Source of the DNA: Planctomycetaceae bacterium
GTDB taxonomy: Bacteria; Planctomycetota; Planctomycetia; Pirellulales; Pirellulaceae
DNA: 47,372 nucleotides
NCBI GenBank assembly: GCA_002724245.1
Contig: PBOG01000035.1
Span: 1 to 47,372 of the forward strand
Reading direction: 5' to 3'
The stretch's first letter is position 1. Every line of letters starts with the position of its first letter. Made by a program: the position numbers and the translations under genes. Under the pieces are notes generated by a model. The model was not told where the DNA came from. It saw nothing but the letters and a program-made list of their open reading frames with translations, and ran no database searches. Positions 26,337-35,440 of the stretch are shown here, one piece after another.

Positions 26337-27278
26337 GTGACAGATCAACGTAGGACCTGGTTTTCTTTGTTTGCTGCCGCTCTGGTTTGCTTGTTTGCGG
26401 CCAGCGCCGACGCCGGATGGTATCGAACAAAGGTGACCGTTGTCACGAAAGGTGGCTCCCATGGCAGTCATGGAGCGAGCACGGGTAGTTGGGGGAGTTC
26501 TGGAAGTCATGGCTGGGGCAGTTGGGGAAGTCATGGTGGCTTGCTGCACCGGTTACATCATCGCTTGCATCACAGCCACGTATTCGGTTCCCACGGTAGT
26601 CATGGATCGAGCGGTGGGTCACACGGAAAGGTCTATTACGGCAGTTGTGGCTCGCATGGCGGTGGAACCCATGTTATTCCTCAGCACGAAAGCACCGCTC
26701 CAGACCCTCCTGCACCGACGGATGACGATCCCGCGGAAGCGAAGTCTTCTGATGACGATGGTAGTGCCACATTGATCGTAGATCTTCCGCAAGACGCTCG
26801 ACTGACAATTAACGGTTCTGCTACGACCAGTACTGGTGCCAAGCGGACGTTTGTCTCACGAAATCTAGAGAGCGGCCTGAATTACACCTATCACCTTCAG
26901 GCGGAAGTAACCCGTGATGGTGTTGTGATCAAGGACAGTAAATCAATCACGCTAATGAAAGGAGAGCAAACGCGTCTTTCCTTTGCATTTTCGGAACCGC
27001 AAGTCGAGACCGTGTTGACGGTTCACGTTCCAGAAGATGCGCGGGTTTTTCTTGCCGGCCGTGAAAGCAGGTCAATGGGTGCCGCGAGGACGTTCCGGAC
27101 ACGCGATCTCGCTGCGGGGCAGGCTTGGGAAGACTACCATGTGCGCGTAACTTTGGAGAAAAACGGTAAGTTACTGCAAGAAGATCGTCGTGTAACGCTG
27201 CGTTCTGGCGATAAGATGGTCCTGAATTTTTCGGATCTCTCCAATCCAGCGACAGCGCGCGTTGCAGCAACACGCTAG
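26337..27278 (+). CDS. Exported His/Gly/Ser-rich protein with two TIGR03000-type domains
   Basis: 313 residues, GTG start with TAGGGGA a few bases upstream. A signal peptide (FSLFAAALVCLFAASADA|G) is followed by a low-complexity region rich in GSHGSHG and HHRLHHSH (about 38-115) with more than 20 His. An acidic linker follows, then two copies of the planctomycete domain TIGR03000: ATLIVDLPQDARLTINGSAT...KRTFVSRNLESGLNYTYHL and TVLTVHVPEDARVFLAGRES...ARTFRTRDLAAGQAWEDYHV. The domain's function is unknown. The His-rich part could bind metal (inference). It is monocistronic, ended by a strong terminator. Confidence 0.92.
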   Translation: MTDQRRTWFSLFAAALVCLFAASADAGWYRTKVTVVTKGGSHGSHGASTGSWGSSGSHGWGSWGSHGGLLHRLHHRLHHSHVFGSHGSHGSSGGSHGKVYYGSCGSHGGGTHVIPQHESTAPDPPAPTDDDPAEAKSSDDDGSATLIVDLPQDARLTINGSATTSTGAKRTFVSRNLESGLNYTYHLQAEVTRDGVVIKDSKSITLMKGEQTRLSFAFSEPQVETVLTVHVPEDARVFLAGRESRSMGAARTFRTRDLAAGQAWEDYHVRVTLEKNGKLLQEDRRVTLRSGDKMVLNFSDLSNPATARVAATR

Positions 27279-27308
27279 AAACAGCAACGCACTGATTCCT
27301 ATGCAATG

Positions 27309-27348
27309 CCCTCGCGTCGGAGAATTCCGTAGCGAGGGTTTTTGTTTT
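27309..27348 (+). terminator. Intrinsic terminator
   Basis: The outer stem CCCTCGC (27309-27315) / GCGAGGG (27332-27338) with an inner stem CGGA/TCCG and loop GAAT is followed by TTTTTGTTTT. It lies 30 bp after the stop of the TIGR03000 gene and is the clearest rho-independent terminator in the window. Confidence 0.9.
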
Positions 27349-27425
27349 CCTCCGATCAACGAAGAGGAATCTATCTTCCAGAGTGAGGTATTGCGTCGAT
27401 AATAGGAAAATAGAAAGGTTCCATT

Positions 27426-28070
27426 ATGAGCGACGTACATGCCAATGGTTGGTCACCGAACCGCTGTCGATTGGCCAGCCTGTTTCTGGTGTTGCATTTG
27501 ATCGCAGTGTTCATTGCACCATTCAGCTTTGAAACTGTAATGGATTCCGGAATTGGGTCGCCCTTTGTGTTACGCATTGCTGAGTGGTTTCGCCCCTACA
27601 CGCAAGCGCTCTATTTGCATCATGGTTACGCATTTTTTGCGCCCGACCCTGGTCCGAGCCATCTTTTGTACTGCCGGGTGTATGCTCCGGAGAGTCAAAC
27701 GCCTGAGGTGGAAAAATTGCCCGACCGTAATAGCCAGTGGCCGCGTTTGTTGTACCACCGTCATTTCATGTTGAGCGAACAATTGCATGCGAACTTTGTT
27801 CCACCTCAACCACCATCACGCGAATTGTATGATCCGGAGCTGTTTCCGCTCGTAACGCGTGTCTGGTCCATTCGGCGACGGGCTTACGACCAGCAGTGGA
27901 AGTCCTACCAACGCCATCTAAAGGCAAGGCACGGAGCCGAGCGTATTGAAATGGAACGCGTTGAGCATCGCCTCATTTTCCCCAACGAACTTCGGGACGG
28001 GAAAAAGATTACAGATCCTGATCTTTATGTTGTGTTGCCTGAAGATCGCAAGGGAGAAGGGCGACCGTGA
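27426..28070 (+). CDS. Membrane-anchored partner of the HTTM protein
   Basis: 214 residues. AAAGG lies 7 nt before the ATG. One hydrophobic segment near the N-terminus (LASLFLVLHLIAVFIAPF) is followed by FRPYTQALYLHHGYAFFAPDPGPSHLLYC and an extracytoplasmic, Arg- and His-rich domain. I do not recognise a named family. The stop overlaps the GTG of the HTTM gene (GTGA, 28067-28070), so the two are translationally coupled and very probably act together. Confidence 0.8.
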   Translation: MSDVHANGWSPNRCRLASLFLVLHLIAVFIAPFSFETVMDSGIGSPFVLRIAEWFRPYTQALYLHHGYAFFAPDPGPSHLLYCRVYAPESQTPEVEKLPDRNSQWPRLLYHRHFMLSEQLHANFVPPQPPSRELYDPELFPLVTRVWSIRRRAYDQQWKSYQRHLKARHGAERIEMERVEHRLIFPNELRDGKKITDPDLYVVLPEDRKGEGRP

Positions 28071-29050
28071 AAGCGCTAATCCGATCGTTCTCAGAGCTGA
28101 CACAGGAAGCACTGGCTGGATGGAACCGATTCTGGTTCACTCCCCAGACGCCGTACACACTGGCATTCATGCGAATTCTAGTTGGACTGATGTTGTTTTA
28201 TACGCATCTGGTCTGGGCATTGGATCTCACCTCGTTCCTGGGTGCCGAGAGCTGGGTTTCTCGACCCGCTTGGGATGCAGTGAACGTGGATGCGTATGTT
28301 TGGAGTTATCTTTGGCTTGTTCAATCACCAGCGGTTCTGTGGGGGTTGCATGTCGTAGCTTTGTGCGTTTTTGCCCTGCTAACCATTGGCTATCGGGCTC
28401 GCTTGATGGCGGTCTTGGCCTGGTTTATTGCGATCAATTATTGCCACCGATTGACGGGCGCACTGTTTGGCCTGGACCAAATTAACGTGATGCTTGTGAT
28501 GTATCTCATGTTAGGTGAGAACGGAGCAGCTTATTCAGTGGATTGGTTTCGACAATTGAGACGCAGTTCACGCCCAAGAGATTCCGTTGAACCCACTGCA
28601 ACGGTAGGGACGAATATAGCAATCCGCCTGATTCAGATTCATTTGTGTCTGGTCTATTTCTTTGGAGGTATCGCAAAAATGCATGGCACTGCCTGGTGGG
28701 ATGGCAGTGCAACGTGGATGGCGGTTGCTAACTATGAATACCAATCACTCGATATGACCTGGTTGGGGCATTACCCATTACTGACGGCATTTCTGACGCA
28801 TGTAACAATGTTGTGGGAAGCCTATTATTGTTTTCTCGTATGGCCACGTGTGACACGGCCCGTGGTGCTTTTCGTAGCGGTTTGTGTGCACGTTGGAATT
28901 GCCGTTAGTTTGGGAATGGCGACGTTTGGACTTGTCATGTTGATTGCCAATATGGCTTTTGTTTCTCCACACATTACTCGCCGGTTAGTGCCCTGGTGGC
29001 ACAAGTCCGGCTCGAGTAACTTGCCGATAGCAGACGTAGGCACGGCTTGA
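28067..29050 (+). CDS. HTTM-domain membrane protein (VKGC-related)
   Basis: 327 residues. The opening FWFTPQTPYTLAFMRILVGLMLFYTHLVW and later LQIHLCLVYFFGGIAKM-type segment (here IQIHLCLVYFFGGIAKMHG) match HTTM proteins, the membrane part related to vitamin K-dependent gamma-glutamyl carboxylase. About eight hydrophobic segments are visible. The lumenal epoxidase/carboxylase region of true VKGC is absent, so the reaction is unknown; bacterial HTTM proteins are thought to modify lipids or exported proteins, but this is not settled. It is coupled to the gene before it. Confidence 0.88.
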   Translation: MKALIRSFSELTQEALAGWNRFWFTPQTPYTLAFMRILVGLMLFYTHLVWALDLTSFLGAESWVSRPAWDAVNVDAYVWSYLWLVQSPAVLWGLHVVALCVFALLTIGYRARLMAVLAWFIAINYCHRLTGALFGLDQINVMLVMYLMLGENGAAYSVDWFRQLRRSSRPRDSVEPTATVGTNIAIRLIQIHLCLVYFFGGIAKMHGTAWWDGSATWMAVANYEYQSLDMTWLGHYPLLTAFLTHVTMLWEAYYCFLVWPRVTRPVVLFVAVCVHVGIAVSLGMATFGLVMLIANMAFVSPHITRRLVPWWHKSGSSNLPIADVGTA

Positions 29051-29268
29051 TAATCGACGCAAATGGGCCGGCTGCCAGGTGTATTCACCCAGCCAATAGC
29101 TCAGAAGATCCTCTCGCTTCGTCGTGCAGGCCATGGAATGTATGGTGGCAGTCAATACCCGTGGCTCTTGACTTGAGGCTTCTGGTTAACGGGGTCTTGG
29201 AAGGTTTGGACTGAGCGACGTATACTTCCCATCTCTGTGCAGTTTCTCTTCTTCAAGGACATGTAGAC

Positions 29269-30285
29269 GTGTATCAGGATCTGGCAGTTGTAGGTGCAAC
29301 CGGAGCAGTGGGGGCACTGGTTCGGCAGTTGTTGGTGGAACGAGCCTTTCCCTACACTTCCATCAAGTTCTTGGCCTCCGAACGTTCCGCGGGGACTGAA
29401 ATAGAATTTGATGGGAGAAACTACGAGGTTGAAGTTCTGCGCCCCGAGGCGTTTGAATCAGTTGATTTGGCAATTGCCAGTACTCCGGATGAAGTGTCTC
29501 GTGAATTTGTTCCCTGGGCGGTGGAAAAGGGGGCGGTCGTTGTTGATGAAAGTGGTGCATGGCGAATGCAGGATGGAGTTCCGTTGGTTGTTCCTGAAGT
29601 CAATCCCGACGCGATTCGACAGCATCAAGGGATTGTCGCCAGTCCCAATTGTTCCACAACGCAAATGGTTGTGGCGATGAAACCGCTTCACGATGCTGCG
29701 AGGATTCGACGGGTAGTCGTGAGCACTTATCAGGCTACCAGCGGAGCAGGCGTAGCAGGCCAACGAGACCTTGATGCAGGTACCAGGGCGGCTCTGGCAG
29801 AAACAGCTTATTGCTATGAATCATTTGCCCATCCCATTGCGTTTAATGTGATTCCGCAAATCGGCGGTGAGAAAATGGATGGTTATACGTCGGAAGAGAT
29901 GAAGATGGTGTGGGAGACGCAGAAAATTTTTGCGGATGAGACGATCCGTGTGTGCCCGACTTGTGTGCGCGTACCCGTTTCCAATTGCCACAGTGAAAGT
30001 ATTCTGGTCGAAACGGACAGAAAAGTAACTGTTGGTGAGGCACGTGCGTTATTTGAGGCGACACCGGGTATTCAGGTGGTCGATGATCTGTCAGCTGCAA
30101 AGTACCCAATGCCAATCGAGAGTTCGGGATCAGACGACGTGTTCATTGGTCGGATACGCGAAGACCTTTCGTCACCAAACGGTTTGTCATTCTGGTGCGT
30201 CAGTGACAACCTGCGCAAGGGTGCCGCGACAAATGCGGTCCAAATTGCTGAGCTTTTGTTGGCTTCAATTCAGGTTGCTGGCTAG
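29269..30285 (+). CDS. asd: Aspartate-semialdehyde dehydrogenase
   Basis: 338 residues. GTG start with AAGGA about 10 nt upstream. The enzyme reduces aspartyl-4-phosphate to aspartate semialdehyde in the lysine/threonine/methionine and diaminopimelate pathway. The N-terminal NADP motif VVGATGAVG, the SERSAG segment, the catalytic Cys in SPNCSTTQM, the STYQATSGAG segment, and VPVSNCHSESILVE (the site with the conserved His) are all present. Length is typical. Nothing unusual is seen. Confidence 0.97.
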   Translation: MYQDLAVVGATGAVGALVRQLLVERAFPYTSIKFLASERSAGTEIEFDGRNYEVEVLRPEAFESVDLAIASTPDEVSREFVPWAVEKGAVVVDESGAWRMQDGVPLVVPEVNPDAIRQHQGIVASPNCSTTQMVVAMKPLHDAARIRRVVVSTYQATSGAGVAGQRDLDAGTRAALAETAYCYESFAHPIAFNVIPQIGGEKMDGYTSEEMKMVWETQKIFADETIRVCPTCVRVPVSNCHSESILVETDRKVTVGEARALFEATPGIQVVDDLSAAKYPMPIESSGSDDVFIGRIREDLSSPNGLSFWCVSDNLRKGAATNAVQIAELLLASIQVAG

Positions 30286-30316
30286 AGTGGTTGCCGCATC
30301 CTGAAGGTGCATGCGG

Positions 30317-31105
30317 ATGAGATGGTTCAAAAGCACGCTTGCCTATGATGGTACTGCTTATCACGGGTGGCAGTCACAAGATGGCCAGCCAACGATACAG
30401 CAGGCGTTTGAGACGGGTATCTTCAAGGTCACGAATGAGAAAGTACGCGCTACCGCGAGCGGCAGAACAGACGCCGGAGTGCATGCAGCAGGGCAAGTCG
30501 TTGGTTTTTGTGTTGCTACAGATCTGTCTGCGGCGACGTTTCGGCGCGCGCTACAGGCCAATACGCCGCATGACATCTATGTGTTGAAATTGGAGGAAGT
30601 TCGCGCGGGCTTCCATGCAATCCGGGATGCGAGATTCAAGAGATATCGCTATTTGATCCAGGACGCGAATCACCACGAAGTGCTGGCCCGGCATTGCGTC
30701 TGGCAGGTTCCCTGTCATTTGAATATCGGTGCCATGCAGCAAGGTGCATTGATTCTGCGCGGAACACACGATTTCCGATGTTTTGAGGCCAGCGGGTCGC
30801 CGCGCAAGAGTACCGTAAGAACAATCAGTCGGCTAACTGTCGAGTGGATCGACCGGGATGAATTTCCCAGGATTGTTCTACAGATCACTGCGGATGGCTT
30901 CTTGTACAATATGGTACGCAACATTGTTGGGTCACTGGTTGAGGTAGGGCGTGAAGCAGTTGCTGTAAGTTGGCTCCACGAGGTGCTGGAGAGCCGGGAT
31001 CGCAAGAAAGCGGGGCCGACTGCACCACCGCATGGTCTTACCTTGATGGAGGTGGATTATGAACCAGGCGTATTACTCGATCCGACAAATCACGTGCCTT
31101 CTTGA
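30317..31105 (+). CDS. truA: tRNA pseudouridine synthase A
   Basis: 262 residues. ATG 30317 has GAAGG 9 nt upstream; ATG 30311 is too close to that site. The enzyme forms pseudouridine at tRNA positions 38-40. The N-terminus STLAYDGTAYHGWQ and the catalytic Asp in ASGRTDAGVHA are standard, as is the late FLYNMVRNIVGSLVEVGR. It follows asd by 31 bp and precedes the glycosyltransferase by 13 bp, so the three may be co-transcribed. Confidence 0.97.
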   Translation: MRWFKSTLAYDGTAYHGWQSQDGQPTIQQAFETGIFKVTNEKVRATASGRTDAGVHAAGQVVGFCVATDLSAATFRRALQANTPHDIYVLKLEEVRAGFHAIRDARFKRYRYLIQDANHHEVLARHCVWQVPCHLNIGAMQQGALILRGTHDFRCFEASGSPRKSTVRTISRLTVEWIDRDEFPRIVLQITADGFLYNMVRNIVGSLVEVGREAVAVSWLHEVLESRDRKKAGPTAPPHGLTLMEVDYEPGVLLDPTNHVPS

Positions 31106-31118
31106 ACGTTTTGGTTGA

Positions 31119-32276
31119 ATGAAAGTAGCGCATGTAATCACTCGAATGATCGTCGGCGGTGCGCAGGAAAATACGCTGCACACCTGCCGTGATCTTGTGA
31201 ATAGCTATGGCGACGACGTGCTGTTAGTTACGGGTCCGTCAACAGGGCCAGAAGGCGATCTGTTGACGAAGGGCAGGGCGGGTTGCCAGGTGGTGTATGT
31301 GCCATCGCTTGTCAGGCCGATCAATCCGTGGAAAGACGCTTTTGCGTATCGATCGATAAAGCGGCACTTGAATGCATTTCAACCAGAAGTTGTTCACACC
31401 CATAGCGCCAAGGGAGGGGTTTTGGGGCGTCTTGCTGCCGCGTCATTGCGCGTTCCCGTAATTGTCCATACGGTACACGGAGCGCCGTTTCATCCCTACC
31501 AGTCGCCACTGGCACGATGGCTTTTTCGTTGGTGTGAGCGTTATGCGGCGGCTCGTTGTCATGCTCTGGTAACCGTAGCTGATGCGATGACCGAATTGAT
31601 GGTGTCCGCTCGTGTTGCGCCCCGTGACAAGTTTCGCAAGGTCTACAGTGGTTTGGATGTTGATTTGTTCTTGCGATCCAATGAAACTCGCCAGGAAAAG
31701 AGACGAGAGTTGGGGTTTCGCGACGAACATGTGGTGATTGGGAAGATCGCGAGGCTCTACCATCTCAAAGGGCACGATGACCTTATCAAAGCGGCTGCTG
31801 CGGTCGTCAAACAATGCCCGTTGGCCCGCTTTTTGTTCGTAGGAGATGGAATACTAAGGGAGATGCTGGAGCGTAAGATCCGGACGGCAAATCTGGAGAA
31901 GTATTTTCATTTTACCGGACTTGTTTCTCCGCAGGAGATTCCGTCATTTATAGGGGCGATGGACGTACTCGTTCATACGAGTTTGCGGGAAGGGTTAGCG
32001 AGGGCAATCCCTCAGGCATTCATTGCCGGAAAACCTGTAATTAGCTATGACATTGATGGTGCTTCGGAAGTGGTGAAGACAGGCGAAACAGGATTCTTGC
32101 TGCGACCTGGAGATATCGCTGGGTTAGTGTCCTCACTGCATCAGCTAGTCGCTGACGCGGATTTGCGAAGCAGTTTCGGTATCGTGGGTCGGCAGCAATG
32201 CGCCGAGAAGTTTTGTCATCAGGCGATGACACGCCAGTTGCGTGGACTGTATCAAGAGTTGTTGGCCGGGAACTAA
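31119..32276 (+). CDS. Glycosyltransferase, GT4-like (GT-B fold)
   Basis: 385 residues, no transmembrane segment. The N-terminal Rossmann half has MKVAHVITRMIVGGAQENT and VVHTHSAKGGVLGRLAA. The C-terminal half has VIGKIARLYHLKGHDDLIKA, FLFVGDGILREMLE, FTGLVSPQEIP, MDVLVHTSLREGLARAIPQAFIAGKPVISYDIDGASEVV, with the E-x7-E-type donor site represented as REGLARAIPQA (the second Glu is replaced by Gln). It resembles sugar transferases for surface polysaccharide; donor and acceptor are unknown. Confidence 0.9.
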   Translation: MKVAHVITRMIVGGAQENTLHTCRDLVNSYGDDVLLVTGPSTGPEGDLLTKGRAGCQVVYVPSLVRPINPWKDAFAYRSIKRHLNAFQPEVVHTHSAKGGVLGRLAAASLRVPVIVHTVHGAPFHPYQSPLARWLFRWCERYAAARCHALVTVADAMTELMVSARVAPRDKFRKVYSGLDVDLFLRSNETRQEKRRELGFRDEHVVIGKIARLYHLKGHDDLIKAAAAVVKQCPLARFLFVGDGILREMLERKIRTANLEKYFHFTGLVSPQEIPSFIGAMDVLVHTSLREGLARAIPQAFIAGKPVISYDIDGASEVVKTGETGFLLRPGDIAGLVSSLHQLVADADLRSSFGIVGRQQCAEKFCHQAMTRQLRGLYQELLAGN

Positions 32277-32575
32277 CCGGCGTACTGTGGGCAAGCGGCT
32301 TGATGCCTCCAGCTGATAAGGCTTTCGAGAGCACCAGTTTTTGGCTACACTGAGAGTTGTGGCGACTCGACGAGATTTGTGACGAAACGGTGGCCAAATG
32401 TGTTGAACTGAACCATCTGCTGCGACAGGGCAGGGCGTAGAACGCCATTGTGTCCGGGCGTTTTTCCGTTCAATGACATTGGGATTTGTCCGTTTGTTAA
32501 CTCAGAGTTGCTACAACGTAGTTCTTGGTTGTGACGAATGCCCCTTCTCGTTTTTTCAGCGATAGAGCTTAGGCC
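32277..32575. other. Intergenic stretch before the kinase gene
   Basis: About 300 bp, no gene seen. It contains one terminator-like hairpin (32441-32465). The remaining sequence should carry the promoter of the kinase-accA pair. Confidence 0.5.
32441..32465 (+). terminator. Candidate intrinsic terminator
   Basis: Stem AACGCC (32441-32446) / GGCGTT (32457-32462), loop of 10 nt, with a run of five T at its end (32461-32465). It would end the asd-truA-glycosyltransferase transcript; the stem is short. Confidence 0.45.
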
Positions 32576-33475
32576 GTGGCCGCGACTCGTGATTATCTGG
32601 GTAGTTTCCGATTGATCAAAATGATTCGCGCTGGTGGAACCTGTCAGGTGTGGGAGGCATTTGACGACCGTTCCCAGAAGCGCGTTGCGCTCAAGGTCCT
32701 GCAGCCTGAAGTCCGATCTGACAAGCATGAAATCGGTTTCTTGCGACACGAACATGAAGTGGGGCATGCTCTTAGTCATGATCATGTGATTGAGGTATAC
32801 GATTTTCGCATAGAACGTGAACAGCCTTTTCTGGTGATGGAATTGAGCCGGTCACGTAACCTGAAATTACTTCTGCACGATCACGGTGCAGACGGTGTCG
32901 CAGTAATTCTAAAGCCGATGCTTGAACAAGCTGCCATGGGCCTTGATTACTTTCACCAGCAAGGTTGGACACATTGCGACATCAAGCCAGATAACTTTCT
33001 GGCCAATGAGGAAGGTCGAGGTGTCAAACTGATCGACTTTGCCCTGGCGACCCGCATTCGTTCGGGGTTTGGAAGGTTGCTGCAGGGGAAAACCAAATTG
33101 CAAGGTACTCGGAGTTACATGGCTCCCGAGCAGATCCGACGACAGAAACTGAAGGCAACAGTTGATGTTTATGCGTTCGGTTGTATGGCCTACGAACTAG
33201 TGAGTGGCAAAGTGCCCTTTACCGGAAGTACCTCACAAGAGCTGCTTCAGAAGCACATATCCTCACCAGCTCCGGCCCTCATCGCAGTCAACAATAATGT
33301 GACTCAGGAATTCAGTGACATGGTCTTGCACATGTTGGAGAAAAAGCCTGAAAGGCGGATGCAGTCACTAAGTGATTTTCTTGCCAACTTACAGACGATG
33401 CGTATTTTTAAACGGAGCCCGAAGGCACCGCAAAAAAACGAAACGCAGTCCAGCAACGAGTCCGAAGCAGGGTAA
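32576..33475 (+). CDS. Atypical Ser/Thr protein kinase (Hanks-type)
   Basis: 299 residues, GTG start. Single kinase domain with no transmembrane or sensor region. The ATP lysine is in VALKVLQ and the catalytic loop is HCDIKPDN, keeping Asp but with Cys for Arg, so it is a non-RD kinase. The metal motif is DFA instead of DFG. The glycine loop IRAGGTCQVWEA lacks the first and third glycines of GxGxxG. The activation-segment GTRSYMAPEQ and DVYAFGCMAYEL are normal. It may be an active but unusual kinase or a weak one. It ends 5 bp before accA, whose ribosome site lies in the end of this gene, so the two are almost surely co-expressed. Confidence 0.9.
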   Translation: MAATRDYLGSFRLIKMIRAGGTCQVWEAFDDRSQKRVALKVLQPEVRSDKHEIGFLRHEHEVGHALSHDHVIEVYDFRIEREQPFLVMELSRSRNLKLLLHDHGADGVAVILKPMLEQAAMGLDYFHQQGWTHCDIKPDNFLANEEGRGVKLIDFALATRIRSGFGRLLQGKTKLQGTRSYMAPEQIRRQKLKATVDVYAFGCMAYELVSGKVPFTGSTSQELLQKHISSPAPALIAVNNNVTQEFSDMVLHMLEKKPERRMQSLSDFLANLQTMRIFKRSPKAPQKNETQSSNESEAG

Positions 33476-33480
33476 GGCAT

Positions 33481-34476
33481 ATGGATTCCAAGCGTTCCCT
33501 GTCGTTTGAGCAGCCGATCCATGAGTTGCAGCAGCGGATCGATTTGCTGCAGGAAAATGAGCCCGATTCCGCTGACAGAACTGAGGAAATCCGCAACTTG
33601 AAGCGGCAGCTCGCGACTGTCACGGAGCAAGTGTTCAAGAACCTCAGTGCGTGGCAAACCGTTGAAGTCGCTCGTCATGAGAAGCGGCCGCATACTGCCG
33701 ACTATCTGCGTTTGGTTTGCGACGAATTCGTCGAGTTGCATGGCGACAGGAATTTTGGTGACGACCAGGCGATTCGGTCAGGTTTTGCCAAGATCGAACA
33801 GTACAAAGTGATGATGATCGGGCACCAGAAGGGGCGGACCTACAAAGAACGTAGTGCCTGTTATTTTGGTTGTGCTCACCCGGAAGGCTATCGCAAAGCG
33901 ATGGCAAAAATGCAGCTTGCCGCAAAATACCAGATTCCAGTAGTCACCTTGATTGACACTCCTGGTGCGTATCCAGGTATCGGTGCCGAAGAACGGGGCC
34001 AGGCATGGGTGATCGCCGAAAACATGTATGAGATGTCTCGCTTGCGAACGCCCATCATTTGCGTTGTGATTGGAGAAGGTGGTAGCGGTGGTGCTTTGGG
34101 GCTAGGGGTTGGCGACCGCATCGCCATGCTGGAACACTCGTATTATTCAGTAATTAGTCCTGAAGGATGTGCAGGAATTCTCTGGAAGAGTCACGAGTTC
34201 AAGGAAACAGCTGCGGAGGCACTCCGGTTTACGTCAGCGAACCTCAAGCGGCTTGGAGTCATTGATGACATCATTGAAGAGCCGTTGGGTGGCGCACACC
34301 AGGACCACCAGCAGACGTCTTTGAGTCTCAAGGAATATTTGGTGCGCGTCTTGCGGGATTTGGTGCCACGTTCGATGGATGAGATCATTGCGAGCCGTTA
34401 CGAGAAGTTTCGCAGGATGGGTGTTTTTCTCGAAGATCCGGCAAGCGTAAACCCACCTGAGCAGGGTTCTGCTTAG
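33481..34476 (+). CDS. accA: Acetyl-CoA carboxylase carboxyltransferase, alpha subunit
   Basis: 331 residues. AGGGTAAGG lies just before the ATG, overlapping the kinase stop. With AccD it transfers carboxyl from biotin to acetyl-CoA to give malonyl-CoA for fatty acid synthesis. An N-terminal coiled-coil (PIHELQQRIDLLQEN) is followed by the crotonase-like core: GDRNFGDDQAI, PEGYRKAMAKMQLA, VTLIDTPGAYPGIGAEERGQ, VIGEGGSGGALGLGVGD and SPEGCAGILWK. Length is close to the bacterial norm of about 320. accD is not in the window. Confidence 0.97.
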   Translation: MDSKRSLSFEQPIHELQQRIDLLQENEPDSADRTEEIRNLKRQLATVTEQVFKNLSAWQTVEVARHEKRPHTADYLRLVCDEFVELHGDRNFGDDQAIRSGFAKIEQYKVMMIGHQKGRTYKERSACYFGCAHPEGYRKAMAKMQLAAKYQIPVVTLIDTPGAYPGIGAEERGQAWVIAENMYEMSRLRTPIICVVIGEGGSGGALGLGVGDRIAMLEHSYYSVISPEGCAGILWKSHEFKETAAEALRFTSANLKRLGVIDDIIEEPLGGAHQDHQQTSLSLKEYLVRVLRDLVPRSMDEIIASRYEKFRRMGVFLEDPASVNPPEQGSA

Positions 34477-34924
34477 CCAGGGAGTTTCAGGTGGTTGCAT
34501 TGGTGTCTGAACGACGTTGTTCTGGACCGCTACGCAACGTCCGATAATGTTTCTTATGTTCGGTTGGGCAGCCTGTTTTCCCCGGCTACACGCTGTTTTT
34601 CCCATCCGCCCCCACTCACGGATCAAGCAGGTCTGTAGGCAGGATTGGGGTCCTGTGCATGGTGTGGAACGGTTCCGCTATCCAGGCCGGGAATACAAGC
34701 CGTTCCTGAAACACAAACCGTGTTGGCGGGAAAGCTGACGATTGACTTGGCTTTGGGAATAGGCGGCCACGGTACTGAGAACTGTCGTTCGAGCAAATCA
34801 GCAAATCAGGTGACAAAGACGCTCCTGTGTTGCCATTACGGAACACTACGTGAGGCAGTGAATATCGGCTGAGCACCCCCTTCTCCGCTGCTAAATCGAA
34901 CACTCGCTAAGCGAACGACCAGAG
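34477..34924. other. Intergenic stretch between convergent genes
   Basis: About 450 bp. No convincing gene on either strand; the open frames are short, with Cys/Pro/Arg-rich content. A direct repeat agcaaatc agcaaatc is seen near 34793-34808 and a small palindrome TCGCTAAGCGA near 34908-34918. Confidence 0.5.
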
Positions 34925-35374
34925 CTAGAATGCCTGCGAAGTGTCAATCAGTAGTGTTACGGGGCCGTCGTTGACGAGAGACACCTGCATATGTGTGCGA
35001 AATTCACCTGTAGCAACTCGGATCCCGAATGACTCGACTGTTGCGACAAACGATTCGTACAGTGGTTCAGCGGCTTCTGGTTGCGCCGCGGCGACAAAGC
35101 TCGGTCTGCGGCCTTTGTGGCAACTTCCGTAAAGAGTGAATTGGCTTACTACGAGCATTTCTCCGTTGATTTCCTGTAACGAACGGTTCATTTTGCCATG
35201 TTCGTCTTCGAAGATTCGCAGTCCACAGCACTTGTTAGCAAGCTGCTGGACTTCATGACTACCGTCTTCGTGGCCAATTCCTAGCAGAACCACCAGGCCC
35301 TTTTCAATCTCGCCAACTACCCTGCCCTGCACGAGCACACTTGCTTGCCGGACACGTTGAATACAGGCTCGCAT
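34925..35374 (-). CDS. dtd: D-aminoacyl-tRNA deacylase
   Basis: 149 residues, the family's usual size. It removes D-amino acids from mischarged tRNA. The N-terminus [17 protein letters not shown] and the two active-site motifs are intact: SQFTLYG and [11 protein letters not shown] (the cross-subunit GP motif). Cytosolic dimer. It lies 66 bp downstream of the membrane-protein gene on the same strand. Confidence 0.97.
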   Translation of the reverse strand: MRACIQRVRQASVLVQGRVVGEIEKGLVVLLGIGHEDGSHEVQQLANKCCGLRIFEDEHGKMNRSLQEINGEMLVVSQFTLYGSCHKGRRPSFVAAAQPEAAEPLYESFVATVESFGIRVATGEFRTHMQVSLVNDGPVTLLIDTSQAF

Positions 35375-35440
35375 AGTATGAAAAGTCCATCACCTGGTGC
35401 GATCAATACCCCAAGATAAACGCGTAGTCAGATCTTCTGA

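Noticed and set aside
29070-29094. Hairpin after the HTTM gene (GGCTG/CAGCC with inner GGTG/CACC)
   Set aside because: A bulge is needed and no T run follows, so it is not listed as a terminator.
34477-34924. Several short ORFs after accA
   Set aside because: Composition is unlike the other proteins and none has a start site or recognisable motif.
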